Numbered from the stretch's first letter, positions 26,119 through 35,570 are shown. The stretch: 64,000 bases of DNA from an endosymbiont of Bathymodiolus septemdierum str. Myojin knoll (GCF_001547755.1 NZ_AP013042.1:744001-808000); one strand, 5' to 3'. Notes: generated by a model not told the origin, from the sequence alone. Program-made: numbers and translations.

Positions 26119-27903
26119 ATGTCAATTAAAGAAAAATTAAAAAATTTAACCACGCAACCTGGTGTGTATCAAATGCTAGACAAGCAGGGTCTAGTGATTT
26201 ATGTTGGTAAGGCAAAAAACCTAAAAAAACGCGTGTCTAATTATTTTTTTAAAAATCATCAAGACGATAAAACTAGGGTATTAGTGAGTAATATTGACAC
26301 TTTTGAAACTGTGATTACCGACACTGAAACTCAAGCGTTATTACTAGAAAACGAATTGATTAAACAGCACAAACCCAGATATAACATTTTGTTGAAAGAC
26401 GCAAAAAGTTACCCCTACATTTATATCAGCAATGACAAACATCCGCGCGTGGGCTTTTATCGCGGCACCAAAAATAATAAATACCAATATTTTGGGCCGT
26501 ATCCATCTGCACATATTGTGCGTGATTCTCTCAATTTACTAAAGAAAGTTTTTAAAGTTAGGCAATGTGCAAATGCTACCTATCGCTCAAGGTCTAGGCC
26601 TTGCTTGGAATATCAAATTGGCTTGTGTAGTGCGCCCTGTGTTAACAAAATAAGCAACGAAGATTATGTGCAAGATGTCAAAATGATGGGGTTATTTTTA
26701 TCAGGAAAAGGCGTGCAAATTTTAGAAGATGTGTCGCAAAAAATGCAAGCGGCTGCTCAAAATAAAAACTACGAATTGGCAGCGCACTTGCGTGATCAAA
26801 TGATTGGTTTGCGCACCATTCAAGAGCAGCATAGTTCGCAAACTTTGGGTGATATGGATGTGGTGAGCATTGCCACGCAGGAGGGCGCGCATGCTGTTGA
26901 AGTACTGTTTGTGCGTTCAGGTAAGCAAATCGGACAAGAATGTATTTTTCCAAAACACAGTAAGGGTAAGGCGCTCAAAGAAGTTTTATCCGCTTTTTTG
27001 CCGTTATATTATTTAGGCAAACAGACGCCAAAACAATTATTACTCAACGAAAAATTAGTAGATAAAAAAATCATTGCCTCTGCCTTATCCACACAAATCA
27101 TTGACACACCGCAAAAAGACAAACGCCATTTTTTAAAAATTGCCAGTCTGACTGCCGAAGAAAATCTAAAGCAATATTTAAACTCAAGATTCACCAAACG
27201 CTCACAATTAGAACAACTACAAAAAATCCTCAATCTTAAATCCCTGCCTAATTATATGGAGTGCTTTGATATCAGCCATACAATGGGTGAGGCAACAGTT
27301 GCATCGTGTGTGGTGTTTGAAAAAGGATTGCCAAAAGTCAAAAGATACCGTCAATTTAATATTAACAATATCACCCCAGGTGATGATTATGCGGCAATGA
27401 ATCAAGTCGTTTTCCGACGCTATTCTCGTTTACTCAAAGATAAGCAGCCATTGCCAGATATTGTTTTCATTGACGGTGGCTTAGGGCAACTTAATCAAGC
27501 GATTATGGTGATGGACTCCATCGGCATTGAATCCATTCAATTGGTTGGCGTGGCAAAAGGCGAGGGAAGGAAAGCTGGACTTGAGACTTTGATTATGGTC
27601 ACAGATGGCAAAACACAAAAAATCAACCTACATCCACAGGATCAGGCTTTAATGTTGGTCAACCATATCCGCGATGAGTCTCACCGTTTTGCCATTAAAA
27701 ACCATCGTAAAAAACGCGGAAAAAAACGCACAACCTCTCCATTAGAGGGTATTGAAGGCGTAGGAAAGCAGCGTCGCAGCGCTTTACTTAATCATTTTGG
27801 TGGTTTGCAAGAAATACAAAAAGCATCAGTTAACGAAATTCAAAAAGTTAATGGCATCAGTCTTGCATTAGCGACTAAAATTGTAGAAAAATTACGAGGT
27901 TAA
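26119..27903 (+). CDS. uvrC: Excinuclease ABC subunit C
   Basis: UvrC makes both incisions in nucleotide excision repair. The 594-aa protein has the N-terminal GIY-YIG domain (QPGVYQMLDKQGLVIYVGKAKN), the UVR motif near ELAAHLRDQMIGL, the RNase H-like C-terminal nuclease (DISHTMGEATVASCVVFEKG and VFIDGGLGQLNQA), and the helix-hairpin-helix tail. Length is normal. It is divergent from mlaC and followed by a small membrane gene 1 bp after its stop. Confidence 0.97.
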   Translation: MSIKEKLKNLTTQPGVYQMLDKQGLVIYVGKAKNLKKRVSNYFFKNHQDDKTRVLVSNIDTFETVITDTETQALLLENELIKQHKPRYNILLKDAKSYPYIYISNDKHPRVGFYRGTKNNKYQYFGPYPSAHIVRDSLNLLKKVFKVRQCANATYRSRSRPCLEYQIGLCSAPCVNKISNEDYVQDVKMMGLFLSGKGVQILEDVSQKMQAAAQNKNYELAAHLRDQMIGLRTIQEQHSSQTLGDMDVVSIATQEGAHAVEVLFVRSGKQIGQECIFPKHSKGKALKEVLSAFLPLYYLGKQTPKQLLLNEKLVDKKIIASALSTQIIDTPQKDKRHFLKIASLTAEENLKQYLNSRFTKRSQLEQLQKILNLKSLPNYMECFDISHTMGEATVASCVVFEKGLPKVKRYRQFNINNITPGDDYAAMNQVVFRRYSRLLKDKQPLPDIVFIDGGLGQLNQAIMVMDSIGIESIQLVGVAKGEGRKAGLETLIMVTDGKTQKINLHPQDQALMLVNHIRDESHRFAIKNHRKKRGKKRTTSPLEGIEGVGKQRRSALLNHFGGLQEIQKASVNEIQKVNGISLALATKIVEKLRG

Positions 27904-27904
27904 G

Positions 27905-28081
27905 ATGATAATTAGAGTATTGATAACTATTTTTGTGATTGCTTATATTGTATGGTTTATCAGTAACCGTATTTTAGGTAAAAATCTTGGACTTGCAAAA
28001 GTCATTGCCGCGACTTTGGTGGTAGTTAGTATGATTTATTTAACACTTGGGATTTTGTCGCACTTGGTGGAAGGGGGTTAG
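27905..28081 (+). CDS. Small membrane protein, 58 aa
   Basis: This short frame begins one base after the uvrC stop and encodes 58 residues with two hydrophobic segments (VLITIFVIAYIVWFI and VIAATLVVVSMIYLTLGIL) separated by the basic turn SNRILGKNLGLAK. Position, coupling to uvrC and membrane pattern support a real gene. Its stop overlaps the stop of the minus-strand HAD gene by 4 bp. Function is unknown. Confidence 0.6.
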   Translation: MIIRVLITIFVIAYIVWFISNRILGKNLGLAKVIAATLVVVSMIYLTLGILSHLVEGG

Positions 28082-28611
28082 TCCTTTTTAGATAAAACCA
28101 AGCAATTCAAATGCTGAGTTTTTTTAATTAACGCTTCGGATACATTGGTTAAGATTGCTAAATTGGATGCTTCCCACACGGGAATATCACGGTTATGATC
28201 ACCCATATAGTCAAAACCTTTGTTGCCGAAACGCGCAATCAATCTGTTGGCTTTATTGTGTGAAGATAGGTTAAAGCTTTTATTGCTTGCCATGACATCA
28301 TTAAATAATTTAAGGTGTTTGGCAATAGCAAGTGCATATAATTTGTGCGAGGCAGTGGCAAGAATAATTGTGTCACCTTGTTTTTTGCGTTTTTTGATGT
28401 AGTCAATCGTGGTTTGATTGTAGGGTAGTTTAGAGACATCAATATCAAAGCGTTTAACCAATTGTTCTTTGAGGTAGCCCTTGCCTTGAGCAAACCAGAT
28501 GGGAAATAACAAAATTAACCAAGGGCGAGACTCTAGCACGCCTTTGGAAGATTCGTATAATAAATCAGTATTAATCAATGTACGATCCAAGTCAACAATT
28601 AAAGGTATCAT
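28078..28611 (-). CDS. HAD-superfamily hydrolase-like protein
   Basis: The 177-aa protein matches a HAD fold: motif I is VDLDRTLINTD, motif II ILATAS, and motif IV GDHNRDIPVW. The DxDxT core of motif I is kept, although the usual glycine between them is arginine. It resembles the N-terminal HAD domain attached to UbiA-type prenyltransferases in some bacteria, here standing alone. A small-molecule phosphatase role is inferred. Its ATG overlaps the uup stop by 4 bp. Confidence 0.75.
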   Translation of the reverse strand: MIPLIVDLDRTLINTDLLYESSKGVLESRPWLILLFPIWFAQGKGYLKEQLVKRFDIDVSKLPYNQTTIDYIKKRKKQGDTIILATASHKLYALAIAKHLKLFNDVMASNKSFNLSSHNKANRLIARFGNKGFDYMGDHNRDIPVWEASNLAILTNVSEALIKKTQHLNCLVLSKKD

Positions 28612-30464
28612 TCTAGTTCACTCCATTTTTCATAATAGCACTCTAAATCGGATTCTAATCTTGCCAAGCGAATTAATGCATCTTGGGATTCAGGCAATTG
28701 GAAAAACTCAGGGTCGGATAATTGTTGTTGTATTTCGCCAATTTCAATCTCTGTTTTTTCGATTTTCTTAGGCAGTTTTTCTAATTCTTGCTGCTGCTTA
28801 TAGGATAGTTTTTTCTTTGGTATGTTGTTAGATTCTTTAACCGCTTTCGGCTTATTTTTGACTTTGGTTGTATTATCTAAATCGTCCTGTTTTTGTAATA
28901 AATAATCGTCATAACCACCAGCATACTGCTGAATATCACCCTCACCTTCCATGACGATAGTAGAGCCAACCACATTATTTAAAAAAGTCCTATCATGTGA
29001 AATTAAAATCAAAGTGCCGGTATATTCCACCAACATTTCTTCAAGTAACTCTAAAGTCTCCACATCAAGGTCGTTAGTTGGTTCGTCGAGTACCAATAAA
29101 TTAGCAGGTTGCGATAAAATTTTTGCCAACATTAGGCGATTTTTTTCACCACCAGAAAACATTTTAATCGGTGCCATCGCTTGCTTTCCCGTAAACAAAA
29201 ACTGCCGTAAATAACCAATCACATGCTTACTTTTTCCACCGATATTAATATGGTCAGCGCCACCAGAAACAAAGTCCATTGCTTTCATATTTGGCTCTAA
29301 CAGTTCACGCATTTGGTCGAAATACGCCAACTTAATCGTTTTAGAGCGACGAATAGAGCCACTGGTCGGCTGTAATTGGTCTAATAATAATTTAATAAAG
29401 GTGGATTTTCCTGAGCCATTGCCACCGATAATGCCGATTTTTTCACCTTTCAAAACCAACATAGAAAATTCTTTGATGAGTTGTAAATCGCCAATAGAAT
29501 ATGACATTTTTTTAACTTCAAACACCAGCTTAGAGGCGCGTTTTTCATCCTCTGCTACCGAATGTATTTTGACTTTTCCTTGCTTCTGACGGCGATTAAT
29601 AAAATTGCTACGCATATCCTCTAAGGCGCGTACACGCCCCTCATTGCGAGTCCTTCTCGCCTTGATGCCTTGACGAATCCACACTTCTTCCTGGGCAAGT
29701 TTTTTATCAAATCGCTTGTTTGCCACCTCTTCTGAATTGAGTAAATTATCCTTGCGTTTGACATACGCCTTGTAACCGCATTCAAACACCGCCAAATTGC
29801 CGCGGTCAAGGTCAAAGACTTTATTAACAATCCCTGCCACAAAAGAGCGGTCGTGACTAATCAAAACCAGTGTTCCATGATAATCTTTCAGCATTTTTTC
29901 CAAGTCAAGAATTGCCGTAATATCCATATGGTTTGTCGGCTCGTCCAGCAACAAAACATTTGGCTCTTGAATTAACGCACGCGCCAACATCACTCGTCGT
30001 CGCCAGCCACCAGACAGCGTGGATAAAATCGCCTCAGGTTTCAAAGTAAAGCGATTCAACATACTTTCAATTTTATGCAAATGTTGCCAGCCGTCCAAAC
30101 GGTCAATATCGGCTTGTAACTCCATCGCCTTATCCGATTCCCCCTCAGTCATCAAATACCGATACCGACTTAAAACCTCACCAATTTCCCCTAGTCCCTC
30201 AGCGACAATATCAAATAAATTCTTATCAACATCCTCAGGTGGCGTCTGTTCTAAATAACTAATCTTAACCCCGTTTTTAACTTTTAATTTCCCATCATCA
30301 GGCTCAATCACACCTGCCAACACTCGCATAAAAGTTGATTTTCCTTCGCCATTTCGTCCAATGAGTGCAATCTTATCGCCTTTTAAAATAGTAGCGCTCA
30401 CTTCATTTAAAATTGGTTTTTCAGAAAAATTAAGGGAAATACTGTCTAGCGTGATTAGTGGCAT
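28608..30464 (-). CDS. uup: ABC-F ATPase Uup
   Basis: The 618-aa protein has two ATP-binding cassettes with no membrane domain. The first has Walker A GRNGEGKST and signature LSGGWRRR; the second has GGNGSGKST and FSGGEKNR. An interdomain linker (YKAYVKRKDNLLN) and a C-terminal coiled coil (from about 545) fit Uup, which binds DNA junctions and the ribosome. ABC-F proteins act on translation or DNA intermediates and are not transporters. Confidence 0.93.
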   Translation of the reverse strand: MPLITLDSISLNFSEKPILNEVSATILKGDKIALIGRNGEGKSTFMRVLAGVIEPDDGKLKVKNGVKISYLEQTPPEDVDKNLFDIVAEGLGEIGEVLSRYRYLMTEGESDKAMELQADIDRLDGWQHLHKIESMLNRFTLKPEAILSTLSGGWRRRVMLARALIQEPNVLLLDEPTNHMDITAILDLEKMLKDYHGTLVLISHDRSFVAGIVNKVFDLDRGNLAVFECGYKAYVKRKDNLLNSEEVANKRFDKKLAQEEVWIRQGIKARRTRNEGRVRALEDMRSNFINRRQKQGKVKIHSVAEDEKRASKLVFEVKKMSYSIGDLQLIKEFSMLVLKGEKIGIIGGNGSGKSTFIKLLLDQLQPTSGSIRRSKTIKLAYFDQMRELLEPNMKAMDFVSGGADHINIGGKSKHVIGYLRQFLFTGKQAMAPIKMFSGGEKNRLMLAKILSQPANLLVLDEPTNDLDVETLELLEEMLVEYTGTLILISHDRTFLNNVVGSTIVMEGEGDIQQYAGGYDDYLLQKQDDLDNTTKVKNKPKAVKESNNIPKKKLSYKQQQELEKLPKKIEKTEIEIGEIQQQLSDPEFFQLPESQDALIRLARLESDLECYYEKWSELE

Positions 30465-30502
30465 AGGTTAAAATTATTTATTTTCAATGAACGAGGTTTA
30501 CT

Positions 30503-30937
30503 GTGCGTTATTTTATTCAATTTTTACTGTTACTCGCGCTTATTAATCCAGTTAATGCTGAAAGTATTGAAGCGAATAGTTTTTCTAATGCCCAGCAAGA
30601 GCGTCGTTATCGTGTTTTAATTGATGAAATTCGTTGTCCTGTGTGCCAAGGGCAGAGTATCGGCGGCTCAAATGCGGGATTGGCTAAAGATTTAAGGGAA
30701 AAAGTCAGAGAATTAATTTTGACAGATAAAAGCAATGACGATATTCGTGACTTTATGGTGGCACGATATGGTAATTTTGTTGTCTTTAAGCCACCTGTTA
30801 ATAAAAATACCTACCTATTATGGTCACTACCTTTTGTATTTTTAGCGTTTGGCTTGTTTCTTCTTATTCGCAATTTCGGTAACAGAAAAGTAGTGAAAAA
30901 AATCGACACCAGTAAAGCCAAAGCGTTATTAAAGTGA
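30503..30937 (+). CDS. ccmH: Cytochrome c maturation protein CcmH
   Basis: CcmH reduces or presents the CxxCH cysteines of apocytochrome c for heme attachment in the periplasm. The 144-aa protein has a signal sequence ending near VNA, the redox motif RCPVCQGQSIGGSN, and a C-terminal membrane anchor (TYLLWSLPFVFLAFGLFLLI). It is a stand-alone CcmH without a fused TPR domain. The other ccm genes are elsewhere, and its stop overlaps the yjbQ start. Confidence 0.92.
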   Translation: MRYFIQFLLLLALINPVNAESIEANSFSNAQQERRYRVLIDEIRCPVCQGQSIGGSNAGLAKDLREKVRELILTDKSNDDIRDFMVARYGNFVVFKPPVNKNTYLLWSLPFVFLAFGLFLLIRNFGNRKVVKKIDTSKAKALLK

Positions 30938-31326
30938 GTGAATTACACATCAGTACCAACGGTCGTGGCGCCGTTGAAATCACGCAACAAGTGAACGAAT
31001 TGATAGAGGGTAATGCAAAATTGTGCCATCTATTTGTTGCCCACACTTCAGCATCGTTGATGATTACTGGCAATGAAGACCCGCAACTTTTACTGGATGT
31101 TGAGGATTATTTTCAAGCAAATGTAGCGGACGCAAATCCAAAATATCGCCACAATAACGAAGGCGATTTTGATATGTCAGGGCATATTCGATCTATTCTC
31201 ACGGGTGAAGCCAAAACCATTCCTGTGATGAATGGTAAATTGGCATTGGGACAATTCCAAGGTTTGTATTTATACGAACATCGTGCTGGCAAAAATACCA
31301 GAAAATTGATTGTTACTTTATTATGA
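30934..31326 (+). CDS. yjbQ: YjbQ family protein (UPF0047)
   Basis: The 130-aa protein has the YjbQ/UPF0047 layout with FVAHTSASLMITGNED, DANPKYRHNNEGDFDMSGHI and LALGQFQGLYLYEHR. Conserved His and Asp residues bind zinc. Members have been reported to have thiamin phosphate synthase activity, but the physiological role is unsettled. Translation begins at a GTG overlapping the ccmH stop, and the stop overlaps the next gene, so expression is coupled on both sides. Confidence 0.9.
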   Translation: MSELHISTNGRGAVEITQQVNELIEGNAKLCHLFVAHTSASLMITGNEDPQLLLDVEDYFQANVADANPKYRHNNEGDFDMSGHIRSILTGEAKTIPVMNGKLALGQFQGLYLYEHRAGKNTRKLIVTLL

Positions 31327-32000
31327 ACAGCGAACAAGAACTCAGTGATTTAATGGTGCAAGCCTATAGTTATCAAAAGGCGGGGGATTTATCAAAAGCC
31401 ATTCAGGCGTGGAATGGGCTACTTCAACACAAGGATGCAGATAAAGATTTAAAGGCGAATGCTTATTTGAGTTTGGGTAATTTACATCAGCAGCAGGGCA
31501 ATGATGATTTGGCAATTGAAAGTATGTCAAATGCGATTAAAAGCAATCCCAACAGCAGTGAAGCCTATTTTTGTTTGGCGTATATGGCACAGGAAAAAGA
31601 AAATTTTGAAACAGCAATTGCGTATTTAGAGCAGGCATTAGCGTTAAATAATAAGGACAGCGGGGCGTTTAATAATTTGGGTAATTGCTATGATAGATTA
31701 GAAAAAACGCAAGAAGCGATTGATGCTTACACGCAGGCGGTAAAATTAGATGAAAATTACATTGCCGCAATTTACAATCGGGGCAATGCGTTTTTAAAAT
31801 TAGCAAAAGACGATTTAGCACACAAAGATTTGTCAAAAGCGATAGAATTAGATGCAAATTTTTACCAAGCCTATTATAATCGAGGAATTTTACTAAAACG
31901 CATGGGCAAAATAGCAGAATCTGAACAAGATTTAACCACGGCAAAATCCTTAGCACAGCAGGATTTAGAAAGCCAAGAAGCGCAACGTGAAACACATTAA
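31323..32000 (+). CDS. Tetratricopeptide repeat protein
   Basis: The 225-aa protein consists of about five TPR units, such as AYLSLGNLHQQQGNDDLAIE, AYFCLAYMAQEKENFETAIA and AFNNLGNCYDRLEKTQEAID. There is no signal peptide or membrane segment, so it is predicted to be a cytoplasmic scaffold. Its position two genes after ccmH recalls the TPR protein CcmI, but CcmI has membrane segments and this does not. The partner is unknown. Confidence 0.85.
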   Translation: MNSEQELSDLMVQAYSYQKAGDLSKAIQAWNGLLQHKDADKDLKANAYLSLGNLHQQQGNDDLAIESMSNAIKSNPNSSEAYFCLAYMAQEKENFETAIAYLEQALALNNKDSGAFNNLGNCYDRLEKTQEAIDAYTQAVKLDENYIAAIYNRGNAFLKLAKDDLAHKDLSKAIELDANFYQAYYNRGILLKRMGKIAESEQDLTTAKSLAQQDLESQEAQRETH

Positions 32001-32007
32001 GTAAAGT

Positions 32008-32916
32008 ATGAATATTCAAGAAAATAATACGCTAATTACCTATTTGTCCTCATTCAACGACATCATTTATACGCCCGAAAAATGTCAAAAACTCTTAGAT
32101 AACGATACATTAGACATTGCATTGGTTACACTTAACAATGATATTGCTCAAGTCAAACAATTTTCAAAGATCTTTACTCAGTCTAATTACCAGACTGTGC
32201 AGATGCTTATTGAAAAAACTCAAACGCACCTCAACCAGCAAAAAAAGATCATACTAAATTTTTATATCCATTATTTCAAGTCTAATTCTATTATTGGTGA
32301 CAAAGCCATTAGTCAGCATCCAGACTTAATTGTTGTTCTAGGTTGTAACCGCCCCAGTCTTGATAAGCGTATATCTTATGCTATTCAGATTGCCAATCAA
32401 CATCCTAGCGTTCCTATTTTGTTAAGTGGTGGCGGTTTTAATATTAATATGACAGAGAGTGACTATATGCACAGTCAGCTCAAAAAATCTGGCATTAAAA
32501 ACGAATTTATTTTAGAAACCTTATCTATGGATACTATTGCTAACGCCTTATTTTCAAAAATAATTCTGCGTCAATGTAATAAATTTAGCGCCATCAAAAA
32601 TATTGAGATTATCACTTCTAAATTTCATCTACCTCGTGCTCTGTATTATTTCAAAACTATTTTTAATAGTTTAGAGTCTAAATCTACCTTTAATTTTTGT
32701 GCTCAAGGTCCCGCTACTTCTACTGATGCCCAAGTAGAATTTTTGTCTGACCACGAACTCTCTAGCGAATTAGACGCCATGCAAGCTCTTAGTGTATTTA
32801 ATAACCCTAAAAACCACTCAATAGATGACATGCAAAGCTTAATAGAACTTTTGAAAAATCATAATCTATATCAGGCTCGCTATGATATTTTGCGAATACT
32901 ATTGCCACACTGTTAA
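32008..32916 (+). CDS. DUF218 (YdcF-like) protein
   Basis: The 302-aa protein has a C-terminal YdcF/DUF218 fold: PDLIVVLGCNRPSLDKR, then PILLSGGGFNINMTESDYM, the motif LSMDTIANALFS (usually S-x-T-x-x-N) and IEIITSKFHLPRALYYF. The first 100 residues are an unrecognised helical region. Family members are Rossmann-like and implicated in envelope or cofactor metabolism without a settled reaction. There is no signal peptide. Confidence 0.8.
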   Translation: MNIQENNTLITYLSSFNDIIYTPEKCQKLLDNDTLDIALVTLNNDIAQVKQFSKIFTQSNYQTVQMLIEKTQTHLNQQKKIILNFYIHYFKSNSIIGDKAISQHPDLIVVLGCNRPSLDKRISYAIQIANQHPSVPILLSGGGFNINMTESDYMHSQLKKSGIKNEFILETLSMDTIANALFSKIILRQCNKFSAIKNIEIITSKFHLPRALYYFKTIFNSLESKSTFNFCAQGPATSTDAQVEFLSDHELSSELDAMQALSVFNNPKNHSIDDMQSLIELLKNHNLYQARYDILRILLPHC

Positions 32917-32985
32917 AGTTTTGTTGTCGTTTGCTTGTAAAATATCCATCTTGTAATAAAATTATAATAAATTTAAGAATAAAAA

Positions 32986-34467
32986 ATGAATGAAGATAAC
33001 AAGTTAGTAACAGAAAGAAAGTCAAAATTAGCCGCCTTGAGAGAGTTAGGCAATCCATTTGTTAATGACTTTCAGCCGAAGGATTTTGCCAAAGATGTTT
33101 CGGCATCTTATGGACAACTTTCTAAAGAAGAGCTAGATGAGAAAACTGTCGAAGTTTCAATGGCAGGGCGTATGATGCTTAAACGGGTGATGGGTAAAGC
33201 AAGTTTTGCGCATATTCAAGATAGCAGTGCTCAAATTCAGTTGTTTGTTACCCGCGACGAATTACCTGAGGGTTTTTATAACGAACAGTTCAAAAAATGG
33301 GATATCGGCGATATTATTGCCGTCAAAGGTGTGCTGTTTAAAACCCAAGTCGGCGAGTTGTCCGTGCGTGTCAAAGAAATCCAATTATTGACAAAATCAC
33401 TACGACCATTGCCAGAAAAATTTCACGGACTCAGCGACCAAGAAATTCGTTATCGTCAACGCTATGTTGATTTAATTATGAACAAAGATGCTCGTGACAC
33501 TTTCAAACGCCGCAGTCAAATCGTGAGTTACATCCGTAATTTTTTCAATGGCAATGACTTTATGGAAGTCGAAACGCCAATGTTGCACAGTATCCCAGGT
33601 GGTGCGACAGCCAAACCGTTCGAAACGCACCACAACTCATTAGACATGCAAATGTTTCTGCGTATTGCCCCTGAGTTATACTTAAAGCGCCTCATCGTCG
33701 GTGGTATGGATAGGGTGTTTGAAATCAATCGGTGCTTCAGAAACGAAGGCTTGTCCACCCGTCACAACCCAGAGTTTACCACCATCGAATTCTATCAAGC
33801 CTATGCTACTTACCACGATTTAATGGACACTACTGAAGATCTATTCAGAGGGGTTGCTATTGATGTTTGTGGCAATGCAATCGTTAATTACCAAGGCGAT
33901 GAATTTGACTTTTCTAAACCTTTTGAACGCATCAGCGTCTTTGATGCAATCCTTAAATACAACCCAGATTTATCCTCTGATGACTTGAGCGAAGTTAATG
34001 CCACTGCCACCGCCAAAAAATTAGGGATTGATGTTAAAGACGCCTGGGGTCTGGGAAAAATTCAAATTGAAATTTTTGACGCAACGGTAGAAGAGCGGTT
34101 AATGCAGCCAACTTTTATCACCGAATACCCAACTGAAATTTCCCCACTCGCTCGTCGCAACGACGATAACCCATTCATTACCGACCGCTTTGAGTTGTTC
34201 ATCGGTGGTCGTGAAATTGCCAACGGTTTCTCCGAGCTCAATGACGCCGAAGACCAAGCCGAACGCTTCCGTAAACAAGTTGAAGAAAAAGATGCCGGCG
34301 ATGACGAAGCCATGCACTACGATGCCGACTACATTCGCGCCCTAGAGTACGGCATGCCTCCAACCGCAGGCGAGGGCATCGGTATCGACCGTATGGTCAT
34401 GCTATTCACCGACTCGCCATCTATTCGTGATGTATTACTATTCCCACAAATGAAGTCGGAATGCTGA
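32986..34467 (+). CDS. lysS: Lysyl-tRNA synthetase, class II
   Basis: The 493-aa protein has the N-terminal OB-fold anticodon domain ([20 protein letters not shown]) and the class II core: motif 2 [17 protein letters not shown] and motif 3 [14 protein letters not shown] near the C-terminus. It charges tRNA-Lys. prfB, often upstream, is not there. The gene starts 69 bp after the DUF218 gene. Confidence 0.97.
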   Translation: MNEDNKLVTERKSKLAALRELGNPFVNDFQPKDFAKDVSASYGQLSKEELDEKTVEVSMAGRMMLKRVMGKASFAHIQDSSAQIQLFVTRDELPEGFYNEQFKKWDIGDIIAVKGVLFKTQVGELSVRVKEIQLLTKSLRPLPEKFHGLSDQEIRYRQRYVDLIMNKDARDTFKRRSQIVSYIRNFFNGNDFMEVETPMLHSIPGGATAKPFETHHNSLDMQMFLRIAPELYLKRLIVGGMDRVFEINRCFRNEGLSTRHNPEFTTIEFYQAYATYHDLMDTTEDLFRGVAIDVCGNAIVNYQGDEFDFSKPFERISVFDAILKYNPDLSSDDLSEVNATATAKKLGIDVKDAWGLGKIQIEIFDATVEERLMQPTFITEYPTEISPLARRNDDNPFITDRFELFIGGREIANGFSELNDAEDQAERFRKQVEEKDAGDDEAMHYDADYIRALEYGMPPTAGEGIGIDRMVMLFTDSPSIRDVLLFPQMKSEC

Positions 34468-34523
34468 TTGCCTATTGAGTTTCTTTAATTGTTGAAAGAT
34501 AGTATCTTATCTTTGTGCAAATA

Positions 34524-34582
34524 AATAATACTTGACAAATAAGCATAATAATACTTGACAAATAAGCAAGTAAGGCTACCAT
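34524..34582 (+). promoter_or_regulatory. Duplicated 22-bp promoter element before a toxin remnant
   Basis: The same 22-mer occurs at 34524-34545 and 34547-34568 with a single base between, each holding a perfect TTGACA. The second TTGACA (34555-34560) is 16 bp from TACCAT (34577-34582), a plausible sigma-70 promoter whose start would fall about at the ATG of the truncated toxin at 34589. A tandem promoter/operator of this type is common for toxin-antitoxin operons. Confidence 0.5.
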
Positions 34583-34588
34583 ACAAGC

Positions 34589-34705
34589 ATGGAGATTAAA
34601 TACAGTAAGCAAGCAGTCAAATACTTAAGCAAGATGGATGTACAAAAAAGAGATTTGCTTATTGGTAAAATTAAGCAATTACCACTGGGTGATGTAAAAC
34701 GATGA
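34589..34705 (+). pseudogene. Truncated RelE/ParE-type toxin
   Basis: The frame encodes 38 residues beginning MEIKYSKQAVKYLSKMD and ending LPLGDVKR. This matches the first half of small RelE/ParE toxins, which are usually about 85-90 residues and continue after the GDVK motif with the catalytic beta-sheet. The catalytic part is absent, and the stop overlaps the ATG of the next gene (ATGA). No antitoxin gene follows. It is best read as a remnant that may still be transcribed. Confidence 0.65.
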
Positions 34706-34938
34706 AAAAACTTTTTAAAAACATACTTTTAACAGTCTCTTTGTTTTTTCTATGTTTGTCCATTATTTCTATGCTGGCTCAGCAGATTTTTTATCCACAA
34801 TATATAGATGCCCAAGGTGTATTACACGAAACCCTGTGGGTGCCGATTGGTGCTTTTTCTTTTCTACTAGGTATAGCCACCCTTGTTATTTATCTGCTGC
34901 TATTGATTTTGAAATCAATCAAGCGCTGGATAAAGTAA
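34702..34938 (+). CDS. Small DUF3955-like membrane protein
   Basis: The 78-aa product has two membrane segments (ILLTVSLFFLCLSIISMLA and WVPIGAFSFLLGIATLVIYLL) with the motif YIDAQGVLHETLW between them. A second hydrophobic segment after a D-x-x-G-x-L-H-E pattern is what I recall of DUF3955 proteins. The function is unknown. It is coupled to the toxin remnant by an ATGA overlap and so may be a passenger of the same promoter. Confidence 0.6.
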   Translation: MKKLFKNILLTVSLFFLCLSIISMLAQQIFYPQYIDAQGVLHETLWVPIGAFSFLLGIATLVIYLLLLILKSIKRWIK

Positions 34939-35173
34939 ATTGTTCGCCGTTTAACGCTTGAATTGCGATCGGCTGGAATGATTTAAAATACTTTGGTAGC
35001 GGGACTGTGATGTTCAAATAAAAAAATTGATGCTTGGCAGAAAGTTTGCGATGGATGGTATTTTTTAGTCCGCATAAAGTTGTTTTACGAAGCACTAAAA
35101 AATTACTACGAATAGTGGTTTTGTATTTGTTAAATGCGTTTAGAAGGTTTTTACCCGCTAAATAAATCACTCT

Positions 35174-35260
35174 CTGACCCTAATTATTTTGGTGTTTTAT
35201 AGTCATAAGTTATTGTTTTTTATTAAAATTTAATTTAATCACACACTGACCCCAATTATT
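35174..35260. repeat. Direct repeat CTGACCC(T/C)AATTATT
   Basis: CTGACCCTAATTATT at 35174-35188 recurs with one change at 35246-35260, immediately before the transposase remnant. A related TGACCCTAATTTT is found at 61992. These may be ends or scars of a small repeat family. From 34939 to 35173 I see no supported gene. Confidence 0.4.
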
Positions 35261-35401
35261 CATCAAACCAGGACAGCGGCTAAATCCAGTATCTTTGAAT
35301 ATATTGAAGTTTTTTATAACAAGATTAGGCGTCATTCAACGATTGGTTATTATTCACCCAATGATTATGAAAAGAGGTTTTATCACAACAATATTCCCTA
35401 A
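35258..35401 (+). mobile_element. IS3-family transposase C-terminal remnant
   Basis: The frame reads HQTRTAAKSSIFEYIEVFYN, then RRHSTIGYYSPNDYEKRF, and a stop. This is the typical C-terminus of an IS3-type OrfB transposase (catalytic region end, then R-x-H-S and the YxSPxxYE box). Everything before the last 48 codons is missing, including the DDE residues, so it is an inactive scar. Confidence 0.8.
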
Positions 35402-35421
35402 CTTAATTTTAAGCCTTAAGT

Positions 35422-35566
35422 GAAAAATGGGTGAAAAATGGGGAAAGGTGAAAAATGGGGACAGAAAAATGGGGACAGGCTACTTTTTAGAAAAATTTGA
35501 ATAAACAGGGATAAGTGATACTACTTTATCATAAAAGTAGCCTGTCCCCATTTTTGTCCCCATTTT
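35422..35566. repeat. GAAAAATGGG iterations and a long inverted repeat
   Basis: GAAAAATGGG occurs four times (35422, 35433, 35450, 35464). The last copy runs into a 23-base arm at 35465-35487 (ending in GGCTACTTTT) that is perfectly complementary to 35533-35555, with a 45-base loop. Beyond the arms, an extra GTCCCCATTTT on the right mirrors the next left copy. The TGTCCCC core recalls short mobile repeats or REP-like elements. In RNA it would fold into a strong stem. Confidence 0.65.
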
Positions 35567-35570
35567 CTCA

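Noticed and set aside
26069..26125. N-terminal extension of mlaC from a TTG
   Set aside because: It would put 19 residues before a typical signal peptide and overlap the divergent uvrC start.
34919..35170. 83-aa minus-strand ORF beside the toxin remnant
   Set aside because: It overlaps the end of the DUF3955-like gene, has no ribosome site and no recognised motif, and lies in a zone of remnants. I could not tell what the stretch 34939-35173 once encoded.
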